Part shown: positions 8,317 through 17,450 of the stretch, piece after piece
Position numbering within the stretch: position 1 is the first letter of the stretch
Layout of the letters: each line of letters opens with the position of its first letter
Source: Paraburkholderia hospita
GTDB lineage: Bacteria > Pseudomonadota > Gammaproteobacteria > Burkholderiales > Burkholderiaceae
Assembly: GCF_002902965.1 (NCBI RefSeq)
Contig: NZ_CP026109.1
Span: 661,511 to 725,510 of the forward strand
Direction: 5' to 3'
Length of the DNA: 64,000 bases
Notes under the pieces: generated by a model
What the model was told of the DNA's origin: nothing
Database searches by the model: none
What the model saw: only the letters and a program-made list of their open reading frames with translations
Made by a program: the position numbers and the translations under genes

Positions 8317-9114
8317 TTAAGCAATTTGTACTTCCTCGCGCAAGTCGCGCCAGATATCGCGCGAAATTTCGATAAAGCGCGGATCGTAGCGAATCTCCGA
8401 CGTGACGCGCGGACGCGGCAGGTCGATCTCGTAGACCTTCTTAAGCGTCGCCGGGCGCGCGGTCAGCACGAACACGCGGTCGGCGAGTGCGATCGCTTCT
8501 TCGAGGTCGTGCGTGACGAACACCACCGAGCCCGCATTCGCCGACCACAACTGCAGCAGCTCGTCCTGCATCAGCGTGCGAGTCTGCATGTCGAGCGCGG
8601 AGAACGGCTCATCCATCAGCAGGATTTCCGGCTTGTTGATGAAAGTCTGTGCGAGCGCCACACGCTTTCTCATGCCGCCCGACAACTGATGCGGATAGTG
8701 CTTGCCGAACTTCTCGAGACCAACGCGGCGCAACCACTGGTTCGCCTCGTCGTAGGCCGCCGATTTCGAGCGGCCGCGAAAGAGCGGGCCGGCTGCCACG
8801 TTGTCGAGCACCGAGCGCCACGGGAACACCGCGTCTGCCTGAAACACGAAGCCGATGCGCGGATCGATGCCGTTGACGGGCGCGCCCATCAGGTGCACCT
8901 CGCCGGCGGTGGGCTTCAGCAGCCCCGTGATCATGCTGAGCGTGGTCGATTTACCGCAGCCCGTTGGGCCGACAATTGCGATGAATTCGCCTTGCGCAAC
9001 GGACATGCTGAAATCGCGCAACGCGACGGTTGCCTTGCCGTCGGGAGAAATGAAGCGGCACGACACAGAGCGGAATTCGATAACCGGTGCGTCTTTGGGT
9101 AGAACTTGGTTCAT
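8317..9114 (-). CDS. ABC transporter ATP-binding protein (SsuB/TauB/NrtD class)
   Basis: A cytoplasmic nucleotide-binding subunit of 265 residues. Walker A reads GPTGCGKST, the Q-loop VFQADAV, the signature LSGGMRKRVALAQ, Walker B ILLMDEP and the H-loop FVTHDLEEA. The start at 9114 (MNQVLPK) has AGGA eight bases upstream; an ATG at 9123 is possible. It powers the permease encoded 25 bases downstream. Confidence 0.93.
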   Translation of the reverse strand: MNQVLPKDAPVIEFRSVSCRFISPDGKATVALRDFSMSVAQGEFIAIVGPTGCGKSTTLSMITGLLKPTAGEVHLMGAPVNGIDPRIGFVFQADAVFPWRSVLDNVAAGPLFRGRSKSAAYDEANQWLRRVGLEKFGKHYPHQLSGGMRKRVALAQTFINKPEILLMDEPFSALDMQTRTLMQDELLQLWSANAGSVVFVTHDLEEAIALADRVFVLTARPATLKKVYEIDLPRPRVTSEIRYDPRFIEISRDIWRDLREEVQIA

Positions 9115-9214
9115 CGGGAACATCCTGGGAAAAACCGGCGCCGCGCGAAGCGGCTCCGAAGCGCAATAAAGTCAGGCCGCACCTGACGCACGAATGCAAT
9201 CGGCTAACGCCGGC

Positions 9215-10222
9215 TTACTTCGCGCTGACGAATTCGTTCGTGTAGGTTCTGGCCAGGTCCACATGCTTGCCCTTGACCGACGGGTTGAAGGCCGACAGCA
9301 CCTTCAACACAGTGGCCGGGCCGTCGTCGGGCATCTTGCCGTCCGACGTGTACATCGGCAGCGAAGCCTTCAGCGCGCTTACGTAGAGCAATTTGTCTTT
9401 CTGGTAGTCGCCCGGCATCTTCGCGGCGACTTCTTCCGCGCTGTGCGTGTGGATGAATTGCATCGTGCGCACGAACGCATGCGCAAGCTTGCCGGCCTGA
9501 GCCTTGTGCGAATCTGCCCATGCGGCCTGCACGTAGAGGCTCGCCCCCGGGTAGGTGCCGCCGAGCGCGGCCTTCGTGCCGTCGACCGAGCGCATGTCGA
9601 CTAGCACCTTCGCCTCGCCCGATTTCTGCAGCGCCGAAACGGTGGGTTCGGTGGTCATGCCTGCGTCGATGCGGCCTTGCCTGATCGCGGCGATGAAGCT
9701 CGCGTCGGCGCCCACGGGCAGCATTGTGTATCCCGTCGATGGGATACCGTGCTGGCCAGCGAGGTATTGCGTGAGAAAGCTCGTCGACGAGCCGAGGCCC
9801 GTCACGCCGAGCGTTTTGCCCTTGACGTCGGCCATCGACCTGATCGCGTCGGCCGACTTTGTCGACACCATCTCGACTTCGCCCGGCACCTGCCCGAACA
9901 CGACGATCGCCTTGACTTCCTTACCCTTGGTCTGCAGGTCGATGGTGTGATCGTAGAAACCGACGACGCCCTGGACAGCGCCCGCGAGCAGTTCGTTTTC
10001 GGCGTCCACGCCAGCGGGCTGCGACAGCAGCTCGACGTCGAGCCCTTCATCCTTGAAATAGCCGAGCTGTTCAGTAAGGCGTGCCGGCAAATAGATCAGC
10101 TTCGTAATTCCGCCGACCATGATCGTAATCTTTTCGTCGGCCATTGCATGTTGCGATGCAATACCGAATAACAGGCTGGACGTGAGGGCGATATGGCGAA
10201 ACGTGCGGAAGGTGAGGCGCAT
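9215..10222 (-). CDS. ABC transporter substrate-binding protein (NMT1/SsuA-like)
   Basis: A periplasmic protein of 335 residues with a signal peptide (HIALTSSLLFGIASQHAMA, cleavage near residue 28), then the family opening ITIMVGGITKLIYLPARLTEQLGYFKDEGLDVEL, the central GKTLGVTGLGSSTSF segment and an RQGRIDAGMTTEPTVSALQ hinge region, all typical of the nitrate/sulfonate/taurine and pyrimidine-precursor binding families. It is the first gene of the importer operon (binding protein, ATPase, permease). Ligand is not deducible from sequence alone. Confidence 0.92.
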   Translation of the reverse strand: MRLTFRTFRHIALTSSLLFGIASQHAMADEKITIMVGGITKLIYLPARLTEQLGYFKDEGLDVELLSQPAGVDAENELLAGAVQGVVGFYDHTIDLQTKGKEVKAIVVFGQVPGEVEMVSTKSADAIRSMADVKGKTLGVTGLGSSTSFLTQYLAGQHGIPSTGYTMLPVGADASFIAAIRQGRIDAGMTTEPTVSALQKSGEAKVLVDMRSVDGTKAALGGTYPGASLYVQAAWADSHKAQAGKLAHAFVRTMQFIHTHSAEEVAAKMPGDYQKDKLLYVSALKASLPMYTSDGKMPDDGPATVLKVLSAFNPSVKGKHVDLARTYTNEFVSAK

Positions 10223-10755
10223 CGATTGTCTCCGTTCTTATCGGGAGCCGGCCCAATGCCGACTATCTGTGTCGATGGCGGGATTCTAGAGGTGCAAACC
10301 CTTCTTCCTGCTTTCACGCAGATGCACCTTCCGTACGGGATTTCCATGATTTGGCGCGGTCTCCCGTTCCCCGGGGACTTCAATGAGGGCGTCAGAGGCC
10401 AACACCGTCGTCGCCAACCGCGTGCCGTTCAACCTGAGCGTCGTTGGCGTCCACGAGCACGAAGGCCATTGTGTGTGGGACCTGCGTTACAACAGCACCA
10501 CTGATATCCGCTCGCAGCTGAATTTCATCGACACGCGCGACACCAATCTTCGTGCTATCAGTTCGCGTCACGTTATCCCGACTTCCGTGACCGCAACGGG
10601 ATTGTCCGCGTTGCGACAATAAATGCGGCAACTCCATGAAGCACCGAGGTCAAACTCAGCATCCTGAAGGGAGTTGCGCACGCTAGCGCTGCCTGGTGGA
10701 TGCCTTGATTTCCATCCAGATTGCTCCGTCTCAGCAAATTGCGTCGAAATAGAAT
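10223..10755. other. Intergenic stretch without a supported gene
   Basis: Between the ABC binding protein and the TetR-type gene. Two overlapping small ORFs exist (79 aa on + at 10383-10622; 81 aa on - at 10392-10637) but neither has a ribosome site or a recognisable pattern. The region should contain the promoter of the ABC operon at its left side and of the TetR gene at its right side. Confidence 0.4.
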
Positions 10756-10769
10756 ATGATGATCATCAT
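10756..10769. promoter_or_regulatory. Probable TetR-type operator, copy 1
   Basis: The perfect palindrome ATGATGATCATCAT covers the start region of the regulator gene itself. The same core occurs in a longer palindrome just after the gene (11401-11420). Two copies bracketing a TetR-family gene is what an autoregulator binding site looks like. Confidence 0.65.
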
Positions 10770-11364
10770 GCCAAGATCATCATTCAACGGGAAAGCCGCC
10801 AGCCGCAAGGAAATCACGCACGCGCGCATCGTCGAAGTTGCCGCGCGTGCGATCCGGCGCAGCGGCTACGACGGGACGGGCGTGGCCGACATCATGAAGG
10901 AGGCCGGCCTGACACATGGCGGCTTCTACGCGCACTTCCCATCGCGGGAGGTGCTGCTCGCCGAAGCGGCTGACCGCGCCGGTGCCGAGTCGGTGGCCCT
11001 ATCGGAGCAAATCGCCGCCTCCGTGCCACCGGAGCAGGCATTGCCGTCGATGGTGCACGCCTATCTGTCGAAGGAGCACCGTGAAGGCATCGAGACAGGC
11101 TGCCCGATCTCCGCTCTTGGCTCGGAGATGCCGCGCCAGGCGCCGGTCGTTCGGCGCGCAGCTACCCGCCGCATCAAGGAGATGATCGATGTGGTTGCGC
11201 GCCAATTGCCTGACTGGGGCCAACCGGGGGCGCATGAACAGGCACTGATGATCGTTGCTACCATGGTCGGCACCATGGTGCTGGCGCGCGCCGTCGACGA
11301 CCCCAGGTTGTCGGACGGTTTTCTGGAAGCCGCATTGAAGAAATTCGCACCCACTGACGAGTAA
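10768..11364 (+). CDS. TetR/AcrR-family transcriptional regulator
   Basis: A 198-residue DNA-binding repressor. The N-terminal helix-turn-helix is canonical: ITHARIVEVAARAIRRSGYDGTGVADIMKEAGLTHGGFYAHFPSREVLLAEA, with the family GGFYxHFxSRE box. The C-terminal ligand domain carries TGCPISALGSEM, as in the regulators of SDR and reductase genes. The start is placed at ATG 10768 (MPRSSF); ATG 10756 would add four residues read from the operator palindrome. An SDR gene and a quinone-oxidoreductase-like gene follow on the same strand, with the second operator in between, so it most likely represses them in response to an electrophile or carbonyl compound (inference). Confidence 0.9.
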   Translation: MPRSSFNGKAASRKEITHARIVEVAARAIRRSGYDGTGVADIMKEAGLTHGGFYAHFPSREVLLAEAADRAGAESVALSEQIAASVPPEQALPSMVHAYLSKEHREGIETGCPISALGSEMPRQAPVVRRAATRRIKEMIDVVARQLPDWGQPGAHEQALMIVATMVGTMVLARAVDDPRLSDGFLEAALKKFAPTDE

Positions 11365-11400
11365 ATCGGCTTGTTCGACGCGCGTTTTTGCACGGCCCTA

Positions 11401-11420
11401 AATATGATGATCATCATATT
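11401..11420. promoter_or_regulatory. Probable TetR-type operator, copy 2
   Basis: The 20-bp perfect palindrome AATATGATGATCATCATATT lies 65 bases before the SDR start and shares its 14-bp core with the site at the start of the TetR gene. It is well placed to control the SDR/oxidoreductase pair. Confidence 0.75.
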
Positions 11421-11484
11421 ATTTCAGAACAAACGCTGATCTAACCACGCCAAGACACGGCTCACTATCGGAAGGAAGGACATT

Positions 11485-12294
11485 ATGAAAAGCGGAATAG
11501 CCATCGTCACGGGCGCCTCGTCAGGCATCGGCGAAGCCACGGCAAACCGCCTCACCAAGGCCGGGTACAAGGTCTACGGCACCAGCCGTCGCGGAACGCA
11601 AGCCGGCCAGCGGACGTTCGAAATGCTGCCGCTGGATGTAACTAGCGAGCCATCCGTCGAGGCAGCCCTCAAGGAAGTACTGAACCTGCACGGCCGCATC
11701 GACCTGCTGGTGAACAACGCTGGCTTTGGCATCGCCCCTGCCGCAGCAGAAGAGAGTTCGCTTGACCAGGCACGTGCGATCTTCGATACGAACTTCTTCG
11801 GGATTGTCCGCATGACGCGCGCCGTGTTGCCCCATATGCGCCAGCAAGGTAGTGGCCGCATCATCAACATCGGCTCTGTGCTGGGTTTCCTGCCCATGCC
11901 CTATATGGCGTTGTATTCCGCCACCAAGCACGCGGTAGCAGGCTATTCGGAGTCCCTCGATCACGAGTTGCGCACGATGGGCATCCGGGTATCGGTCATT
12001 GAGCCTGCCTACATCAAGACGTCGTTTGATGCGAACTTGATGACGCCCGATGCTCCCCTCGACGAGTACCGCGAGATACGCGCGGCAGTGGATAAGCGAG
12101 TCAAGGAGGTGATCGAGAGCGCTAACGGTCCTGAGATTGTGGCCGAGACCGTGTTGCAGGCCGCCCTCGCGGCTCGTCCGAAACGCCGCTATGCAGCCGG
12201 CGGAGTCGCCGGACGTCTGCGATTGCTACGCAGATTTGCGCCTGCGAGCCTGGTGGACGCCGGCATTCGCAAAGACCTTCGGCTCGCGACGTAG
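11485..12294 (+). CDS. SDR-family oxidoreductase
   Basis: A classical short-chain dehydrogenase/reductase of 269 residues: NAD(P)-binding TGASSGIG near residue 9, the NNAG motif (LLVNNAGFG), catalytic Ser in INIGSVLG and the YxxxK pair in YSATKHA. An Arg pair after the second strand (TSRRG) suggests NADP preference. The C-terminus after residue 230 is basic. GGAAGGA lies just upstream of the ATG. It follows a TetR-type operator and precedes a quinone-oxidoreductase-like gene by 46 bases, forming a two-enzyme unit. Substrate unknown. Confidence 0.9.
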   Translation: MKSGIAIVTGASSGIGEATANRLTKAGYKVYGTSRRGTQAGQRTFEMLPLDVTSEPSVEAALKEVLNLHGRIDLLVNNAGFGIAPAAAEESSLDQARAIFDTNFFGIVRMTRAVLPHMRQQGSGRIINIGSVLGFLPMPYMALYSATKHAVAGYSESLDHELRTMGIRVSVIEPAYIKTSFDANLMTPDAPLDEYREIRAAVDKRVKEVIESANGPEIVAETVLQAALAARPKRRYAAGGVAGRLRLLRRFAPASLVDAGIRKDLRLAT

Positions 12295-12340
12295 GCGCGA
12301 TTACCTGACACAACAAGAAGCGGACAAGGAAGAAGGAACC

Positions 12341-13345
12341 ATGATGAAGGCATTCGTCGTCGATCGATATGGACGCAAGAATGGCGTACGGGCCGGCGAT
12401 ATGCCGGCTCCGGAACTGCGCGAAGATGACGTGTTGATCCAGATTCACGCCGCTGGTGTGAATCCGCTCGATTCAAAGATCAGGGATGGGGCGTTCAAGC
12501 TCATTCTGCCCTATCGCTTGCCACTGATTCTGGGCAACGACCTGGCTGGGGTCGTTGCCCGTGTCGGATCGCGCGTGCGACGCTTCAGACCGGGCGATGA
12601 GGTCTATGCGCGACCACCCAAAGACCGGATCGGTACTTTCGCGGAATTCATCGCGATCAAGGAAGACGCGGTGGCTCTCAAGCCCAAAGCGCTCAGCATG
12701 GAAGAAGCGGCTTCGATCCCGTTGGTGGGCCTGACTGCGTGGCAGGCGCTGGTCGAACGAGGGCAACTGAAGAAGGGACAGAAAGTGCTCGTACACGCCG
12801 GCTCGGGCGGCGTTGGCACCTTTGCCATTCAACTGGCGAAGCACCTGGGCGCGATCGTCGCGACGACCGCGAGCGCCCCGAATGCCGGATTGATGAAGCA
12901 GCTCGGTGCAGACATCGTCATCGATTACAGGAAAGATGACTTTGCTGCTACGTTGAAAGACTTCGACGTGGTGCTGGATACGCAGGGCGGAAATACGCTC
13001 GAAAGGTCACTGCGAGTGCTCAAGCCGGGTGGCAAGCTCATCGGGATCGCCGGTCCGCCCGATCCTGATTTCGCTGCACAGATAGGTGCCTCCTGGTTCC
13101 TGAAAACGGCGATGCGCTTTCTAAGCTATCGCATCCGGAAGGCGGCCAAACGTCGTGACGTCAATTATTCGTTTTTATTCATGCGTGCCGATGGCGACCA
13201 GCTAGGTCAGATCGCGTCGCTTGTTGAAGCAGGTGCGATCAGGCCGGTGATCGATCGGGTTTTCCCGTTCGAGTCAACTCAAGAGGCTTTGGCTTACGTC
13301 GAAACGGGACGAGCAAAGGGTAAGGTTGTCATCAGGATCCGATAG
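12341..13345 (+). CDS. NADP-dependent alcohol dehydrogenase / quinone oxidoreductase (MDR superfamily)
   Basis: A 334-residue medium-chain reductase. The N-terminal GroES-like fold has IHAAGVNPLDSKIRDG and GNDLAGVV; the Rossmann domain reads VLVHAGSGGVGTFAIQLAKHLGA. The catalytic and structural zinc ligands of true alcohol dehydrogenases are absent, so it belongs with zinc-free quinone/enone reductases. The start ATGATG at 12341 has a purine-rich ribosome site (AAGGAAGAAGG). It is likely co-transcribed with the SDR before it and under the TetR-type repressor. Confidence 0.9.
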   Translation: MMKAFVVDRYGRKNGVRAGDMPAPELREDDVLIQIHAAGVNPLDSKIRDGAFKLILPYRLPLILGNDLAGVVARVGSRVRRFRPGDEVYARPPKDRIGTFAEFIAIKEDAVALKPKALSMEEAASIPLVGLTAWQALVERGQLKKGQKVLVHAGSGGVGTFAIQLAKHLGAIVATTASAPNAGLMKQLGADIVIDYRKDDFAATLKDFDVVLDTQGGNTLERSLRVLKPGGKLIGIAGPPDPDFAAQIGASWFLKTAMRFLSYRIRKAAKRRDVNYSFLFMRADGDQLGQIASLVEAGAIRPVIDRVFPFESTQEALAYVETGRAKGKVVIRIR

Positions 13346-13445
13346 AAGGACGGACCTCCGTTTGCTTCGTCACGACTGAAACGGCGCTTATGCAGTGAAT
13401 TTCTTGTGACCATCTCCGCCCGCAACTAGCAAGGTACCTCTGTGC

Positions 13446-14351
13446 TTAGTCCTGGAGTCCTTTAGGCGGTTCGTAGCGAGGGAAACCGTTATATTCGGTG
13501 ATTCGTTCAGCGTTGGCGAGCGGCCAGGAATGTCGGGCGTTGGGTACCCCTCCGTCCACGCGGATCACTGTACCGTTAATGAAGGCCGAGGCCTCCGAGA
13601 GCAGGAAAACCGCAGCGCTTGCGAGCTCAGATTCGGTACCAAAACGTTGAAGCGGCACTTTATGCTTCAGTTGGCGGAGCAATGCCTGGTATTCTTCGTT
13701 ATAGCTGTCCATGCCTGCGGAGGCGATCCACCCCGGCGCCACGGCGTTCACCCGGACGCCGGCATGTCCCCACTCACAGGCTGCCGTCTCGGTCAAATTC
13801 CAGACACCCGCCCGTGCGGCGCCCGAATGACCCATCCCCGGCATGCCCCCCCAGATATCCGCGAGCATATTCACGATCGCACCACCGTGACCCGCCATCC
13901 ATTGGGTAAAGCACTCGCGCGACATGAGGAATGTCCCGTGCAAGTTATTACGCACTACAGCGTCCCAGCCATTCAGTGAGATTTTTTCCAGCTTTGCCGG
14001 GAATTGTCCACCGGCACAGTTAAACAGGCCATCGATGCGACCGAAGTCCGCGAGAGCCGCCGCAACCGTCTGTTTCACGCTGGCTTCATCGCGAATATCG
14101 CAAGAAAATAAGCCGATTCGGTCCGCACTTTCCGGATAGTCCACATTGAGCTCGTCACGAACGGCAGTCAGTTTGTCCGGATTCCGTCCGACCATGATCA
14201 GCGTCGCGCCCAGCGAGGTAAGCTCATGCGCCGTGCAGCGACCAAGGCCACTTCCGGCACCGGTTACCATCACAACTTTTCCGTCAAACAGGCCCGGTCG
14301 AAACACCGAACGGTAACGGGCACTGACTGATTCATTTACACGGTCCTTCAT
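13446..14351 (-). CDS. SDR-family oxidoreductase (trans-2-enoyl/2,4-dienoyl-CoA reductase-like)
   Basis: A 301-residue SDR. The cofactor motif is TGAGSGLG, followed by GRNPDKL, FNCAGGQFPA in place of NNAG, and a C-terminal segment with EWGHAGVRVNAVAPG and INGTVIRVDGG. The usual catalytic Tyr of YxxxK is not present at the expected place (sequence there is GHSGAARAGV), as in the peroxisomal enoyl-CoA/dienoyl-CoA reductase and citronellal-type group that use an altered active site. The ATG at 14351 follows GGAGAG; an earlier ATG at 14459 gives an unlikely N-terminus. Its stop converges with the MDR gene. Confidence 0.82.
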   Translation of the reverse strand: MKDRVNESVSARYRSVFRPGLFDGKVVMVTGAGSGLGRCTAHELTSLGATLIMVGRNPDKLTAVRDELNVDYPESADRIGLFSCDIRDEASVKQTVAAALADFGRIDGLFNCAGGQFPAKLEKISLNGWDAVVRNNLHGTFLMSRECFTQWMAGHGGAIVNMLADIWGGMPGMGHSGAARAGVWNLTETAACEWGHAGVRVNAVAPGWIASAGMDSYNEEYQALLRQLKHKVPLQRFGTESELASAAVFLLSEASAFINGTVIRVDGGVPNARHSWPLANAERITEYNGFPRYEPPKGLQD

Positions 14352-14662
14352 ATCGTCTCTCCGAATTGGCGATGCGGGCGCCCGGCTTTTGGTGCCAATT
14401 GTTCCGTAAAGAAGTAACTCCGTGAATCGGCTGCAGGTGCAATCATGTTGCTCGATCACAGTCCGAGCTTTTCTCGCAAATTAGTACCTTTAAAGACCTG
14501 AAATGCGAGAAATGAATTCCATAGTTTGCAGCGCGTCTCTGCGTCGATGGTAAAGGCCTGCTCGCCAGGGATAGTGGCTCGGCAGGCGCTTTAACCCGCA
14601 TCAGATACATATCGTGAATCATGCTTCCATCTGAGCGGAAATCCGCTGCTGACTGTGTCGGG
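14352..14662. other. Intergenic, no feature recognised
   Basis: A 311-bp gap between the molybdenum-hydroxylase large subunit and the SDR on the same strand. It should hold the SDR promoter; no palindrome, repeat or convincing terminator was seen. Confidence 0.3.
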
Positions 14663-16909
14663 TCAGGCCGGGTTGAACGGCAACTGGCGCTGCGGCTTGC
14701 CGGTGAGGCTCGCGATGGCGTTGGCAAACGCGGGCGCCAGCGGCGGCAGGCCGGGCTCGCCCATGCCGGTGGGTGCGTCGGCGCTCGGCACGATGTGGAC
14801 ATCGAACTCCGGTATGTCGGTGATGCGGGCCACCGTGAAGTCGCCGAAGTTGCTCTGCTCCACCTCGCCGTTCTTCAATGTGATGGCGGCGCCAGGCAGA
14901 CACATAGACAGCCCCATGACCGCCGCGCCCTGCACCTGGGCCTCCACACTGCGCGGGTTCACGGCCAGATTGCAATGCACTCCGCCGATGACGCGATGTA
15001 GCACGGGACGGCCTTCTTGCACCGAGGCCTCCACCACATAGGCCACCACCGAGTCGAAGGACTCATGCACGGCCACGCCCCAGGCGCGGCCGGTCGGCAA
15101 CGGTTTCTTGCCATAGCCGCTCCTGTCCACCGCCAGTTGCAGCGCGGCACGGTGGCGCGGGTGCCGGTCGCCGAACAGGCGCATGCGGTAAGCCACCGGA
15201 TCCTGCTTCGTGGTGCGTGCGATATCGTCAAGCAAGGTCTCCATCACGAAGGCCGTGTGGGTGGAACCCACGCTGCGCCACCACAGCACTGGCACGTTGG
15301 GCGTGGGGTGGTGCACGGTCAGGCGCATCGGCAGCGGGTATGGGCCGCGCATGCCCTCCGTGGCTGTGGCGTCGATGCCGTTCTTCACCTGGAATTGCTC
15401 GAATACCGTGCCCGACGTGATGGACTGGCCGACGATGACGTGATCCCAGGCTAGCACCTTGCCGCGCGCGTCGAAACCGATGCGTGCGCGGTGCAGGTGT
15501 ATGGGGCGATAGTAGCCGCCCCTGATGTCGTCCTCGCGGCTCCAGAGCGTGCGCACCGGCGCGTTCAGGCCGGCGGAACGGACGGCCTTGGCCACCTCAC
15601 AGGCCTCGACCACGTAATCGCTCGTGCCCGCGAAGCGCCGGCCGAAGCCGCCGCCCGCCGTCTGCACGTGCACCTTCACCTGCTCGGGCTTGAGACCCAC
15701 CGCACGCGCGGCCGCGACACCGTCCAGACCGGCGCACTGGGTGCCCACCCATAGCTCGGCGCGTCCTTCGGAGAGCTGGACGGTGCAGTTCAGCGGCTCC
15801 ATCGGTGCGTGGGCCAGGTACGGGAACACAAACTCGGCTTCCAACTGATGCGGGGCAGCGGCGAGCGGCGTCATATCGGCGTCGAACTGGCGCGGACCAG
15901 GCCGACCGGCCAGCTCGCGGTACTGGGACAGCAACTGCTCGCTGTCCACTTTCTCCACGGAAGCCGTGTCCCACTGCAGCTTCAGAGCGGCGCGCCCCTG
16001 CCTGGCCGGCCAGTAGCCGTCGGCCACCACGGCCACGCCTTCACCACCACGGTCCAGTGGCACACGCAGTACGGCTTTTACTCCCTTGATGGCGCGCGTG
16101 GCGCTGTCGTCCACCGTGGTCAGTCGCGCGCCGAACACGGGCGGATGGGCCACCACGGCGGTGAGCTGACCGGGCAGGTGCGTATCGATGCCGAAGTCCT
16201 GACGTCCACTGCTCTTGGCCTGCGCATCGAGGCGCGTGGTGGGGCGGCCAATGATGCGGAAGTCCCTGGGGTTCTTCAGCGTGACCCTCTCGGGCACAGG
16301 GAGCGCCATGGCGGCTTCTGCCAGTTCACCGTAGCTCAGCTTGCGGCCACCGGAGCCCAGCACGATCCCGGCCCGCGTGTTCAGCGTGGCCACGTCCACC
16401 TTCCAGCGTGCTGCCGCCGCGGACAGCAACATCGCCCGCACGCGCGCGCCGAGCTCGCGGTATTGCGTGAAGCTGTTTTTGACCGAATGGGACCCGCCGG
16501 TGAGGTGAATCCCGAACAGCGGGTCGACGTAGGCCGCGTCGTTCGAGCCTTGCCGGCTGCGCACCAGATTCCAGTCCGCGTCGAGCTCTTCGGCGAGAAT
16601 CATCGGCAACGCAGTCTGCACGCCTTGCCCGAACTCGAGCCGGTTGATGGTCACCGTGACCTCGCCATCAGGAGCGATTTGCACGAAGGCCGACGGCTGT
16701 TGCGTCGGCTTCAGGGCGCTGGCCGTCTGGCCGCTGCCGCCGGTTTGGCCTATGGCGAGGTAGGGAAACACGCCAAGCGCCAGTCCGCCGGCCCCCGCCA
16801 GCTTGAGGAAGCTGCGGCGCGGCAGCGTGGCGGCTTCCCCGGCCCGGCCACTGGTCAGCAGGTGCTGCAGGGCGCGTGGCATTTCGCTGTAGTCGAATTC
16901 AGGCAACAT
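14663..16909 (-). CDS. Molybdopterin-binding large subunit of an aldehyde/N-heterocycle oxidoreductase (IorB-like)
   Basis: A 748-residue xanthine-dehydrogenase-family catalytic subunit. It opens with a Tat signal (RRSFLKLAGAGGLALGVFP, about residues 38-56), which fits export with a periplasmic role. Family motifs follow: TINRLEFGQGVQTAL, GGFGRRF in the Mo-cofactor region, YLAHAPMEPLNC, and near the C-terminus MGEPGLPPLAPA containing the conserved catalytic Glu. Start at 16909 is preceded by GAAGGAG. It lies 10 bases after the iron-sulfur subunit gene. Isoquinoline 1-oxidoreductase is the closest named relative; the true substrate could be another heterocycle or aldehyde. No XdhC-type maturation gene is nearby. 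Confidence 0.9.
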   Translation of the reverse strand: MLPEFDYSEMPRALQHLLTSGRAGEAATLPRRSFLKLAGAGGLALGVFPYLAIGQTGGSGQTASALKPTQQPSAFVQIAPDGEVTVTINRLEFGQGVQTALPMILAEELDADWNLVRSRQGSNDAAYVDPLFGIHLTGGSHSVKNSFTQYRELGARVRAMLLSAAAARWKVDVATLNTRAGIVLGSGGRKLSYGELAEAAMALPVPERVTLKNPRDFRIIGRPTTRLDAQAKSSGRQDFGIDTHLPGQLTAVVAHPPVFGARLTTVDDSATRAIKGVKAVLRVPLDRGGEGVAVVADGYWPARQGRAALKLQWDTASVEKVDSEQLLSQYRELAGRPGPRQFDADMTPLAAAPHQLEAEFVFPYLAHAPMEPLNCTVQLSEGRAELWVGTQCAGLDGVAAARAVGLKPEQVKVHVQTAGGGFGRRFAGTSDYVVEACEVAKAVRSAGLNAPVRTLWSREDDIRGGYYRPIHLHRARIGFDARGKVLAWDHVIVGQSITSGTVFEQFQVKNGIDATATEGMRGPYPLPMRLTVHHPTPNVPVLWWRSVGSTHTAFVMETLLDDIARTTKQDPVAYRMRLFGDRHPRHRAALQLAVDRSGYGKKPLPTGRAWGVAVHESFDSVVAYVVEASVQEGRPVLHRVIGGVHCNLAVNPRSVEAQVQGAAVMGLSMCLPGAAITLKNGEVEQSNFGDFTVARITDIPEFDVHIVPSADAPTGMGEPGLPPLAPAFANAIASLTGKPQRQLPFNPA

Positions 16910-16919
16910 GGTGGCTCCT

Positions 16920-17393
16920 TCAGGCCAGCGCCCTGGCAGCGTCGGCCACCGCGGTGCGGATGCGGGCATAGGTGCCGCAGCGACAAATGTTGCCGGCCAT
17001 GGCCGCGTCGATCTCTACGGTGGTAGGCTGCCTGCCGCGGGGCAACGCCTTCAGGAACGCCGTGGCGCTCATGATCTGGCCGCTTTGGCAGTAGCCACAC
17101 TGCGCGACGTCGTGCTTGACCCAGGCTGCGTGCACGATGGCGCCGACCTTGTCGCTGCCGTCGGTGGTGGCTTCGATGGTGGTGATCTGCCTGCCCTGGG
17201 CCGCCGAGATCGGCGTAACGCAGGAGCGGATGGCCTGCCCGTCCAGATGCACAGTACAGGCGCCGCACAGCGCGGCGCCGCAACCGAACTTCGTGCCCGT
17301 CATGCCCAGCGTGTCGCGCAAGGCCCAGAGAATGGGGGTGTCCGGGGCGACGTCGACCGTGCGCTCACGGCCGTTGACGTGGAGCGTGCTCAT
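16920..17393 (-). CDS. [2Fe-2S]-binding small subunit of molybdenum hydroxylase (IorA-like)
   Basis: A 157-residue electron-transfer subunit with two [2Fe-2S] sites. The plant-ferredoxin type cluster is formed by FGCGAALCGACTVHLDG plus RSC; the second by CGYCQSGQIMSATAFL and CRCGTYARI. It passes electrons from the molybdenum centre to an acceptor, often a cytochrome that is not encoded here. It is the first gene of the pair and overlaps no other gene. Confidence 0.93.
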   Translation of the reverse strand: MSTLHVNGRERTVDVAPDTPILWALRDTLGMTGTKFGCGAALCGACTVHLDGQAIRSCVTPISAAQGRQITTIEATTDGSDKVGAIVHAAWVKHDVAQCGYCQSGQIMSATAFLKALPRGRQPTTVEIDAAMAGNICRCGTYARIRTAVADAARALA

Positions 17394-17450
17394 GATGGGT
17401 CAGTCCTTCGCAGGTTAGGTGTGTCGTGGCAAGGGCAACTCGCCTCGCGA

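Noticed and set aside
7909..9102. 397-codon plus-strand ORF
   Set aside because: Antisense shadow of the ABC permease and ATPase genes.
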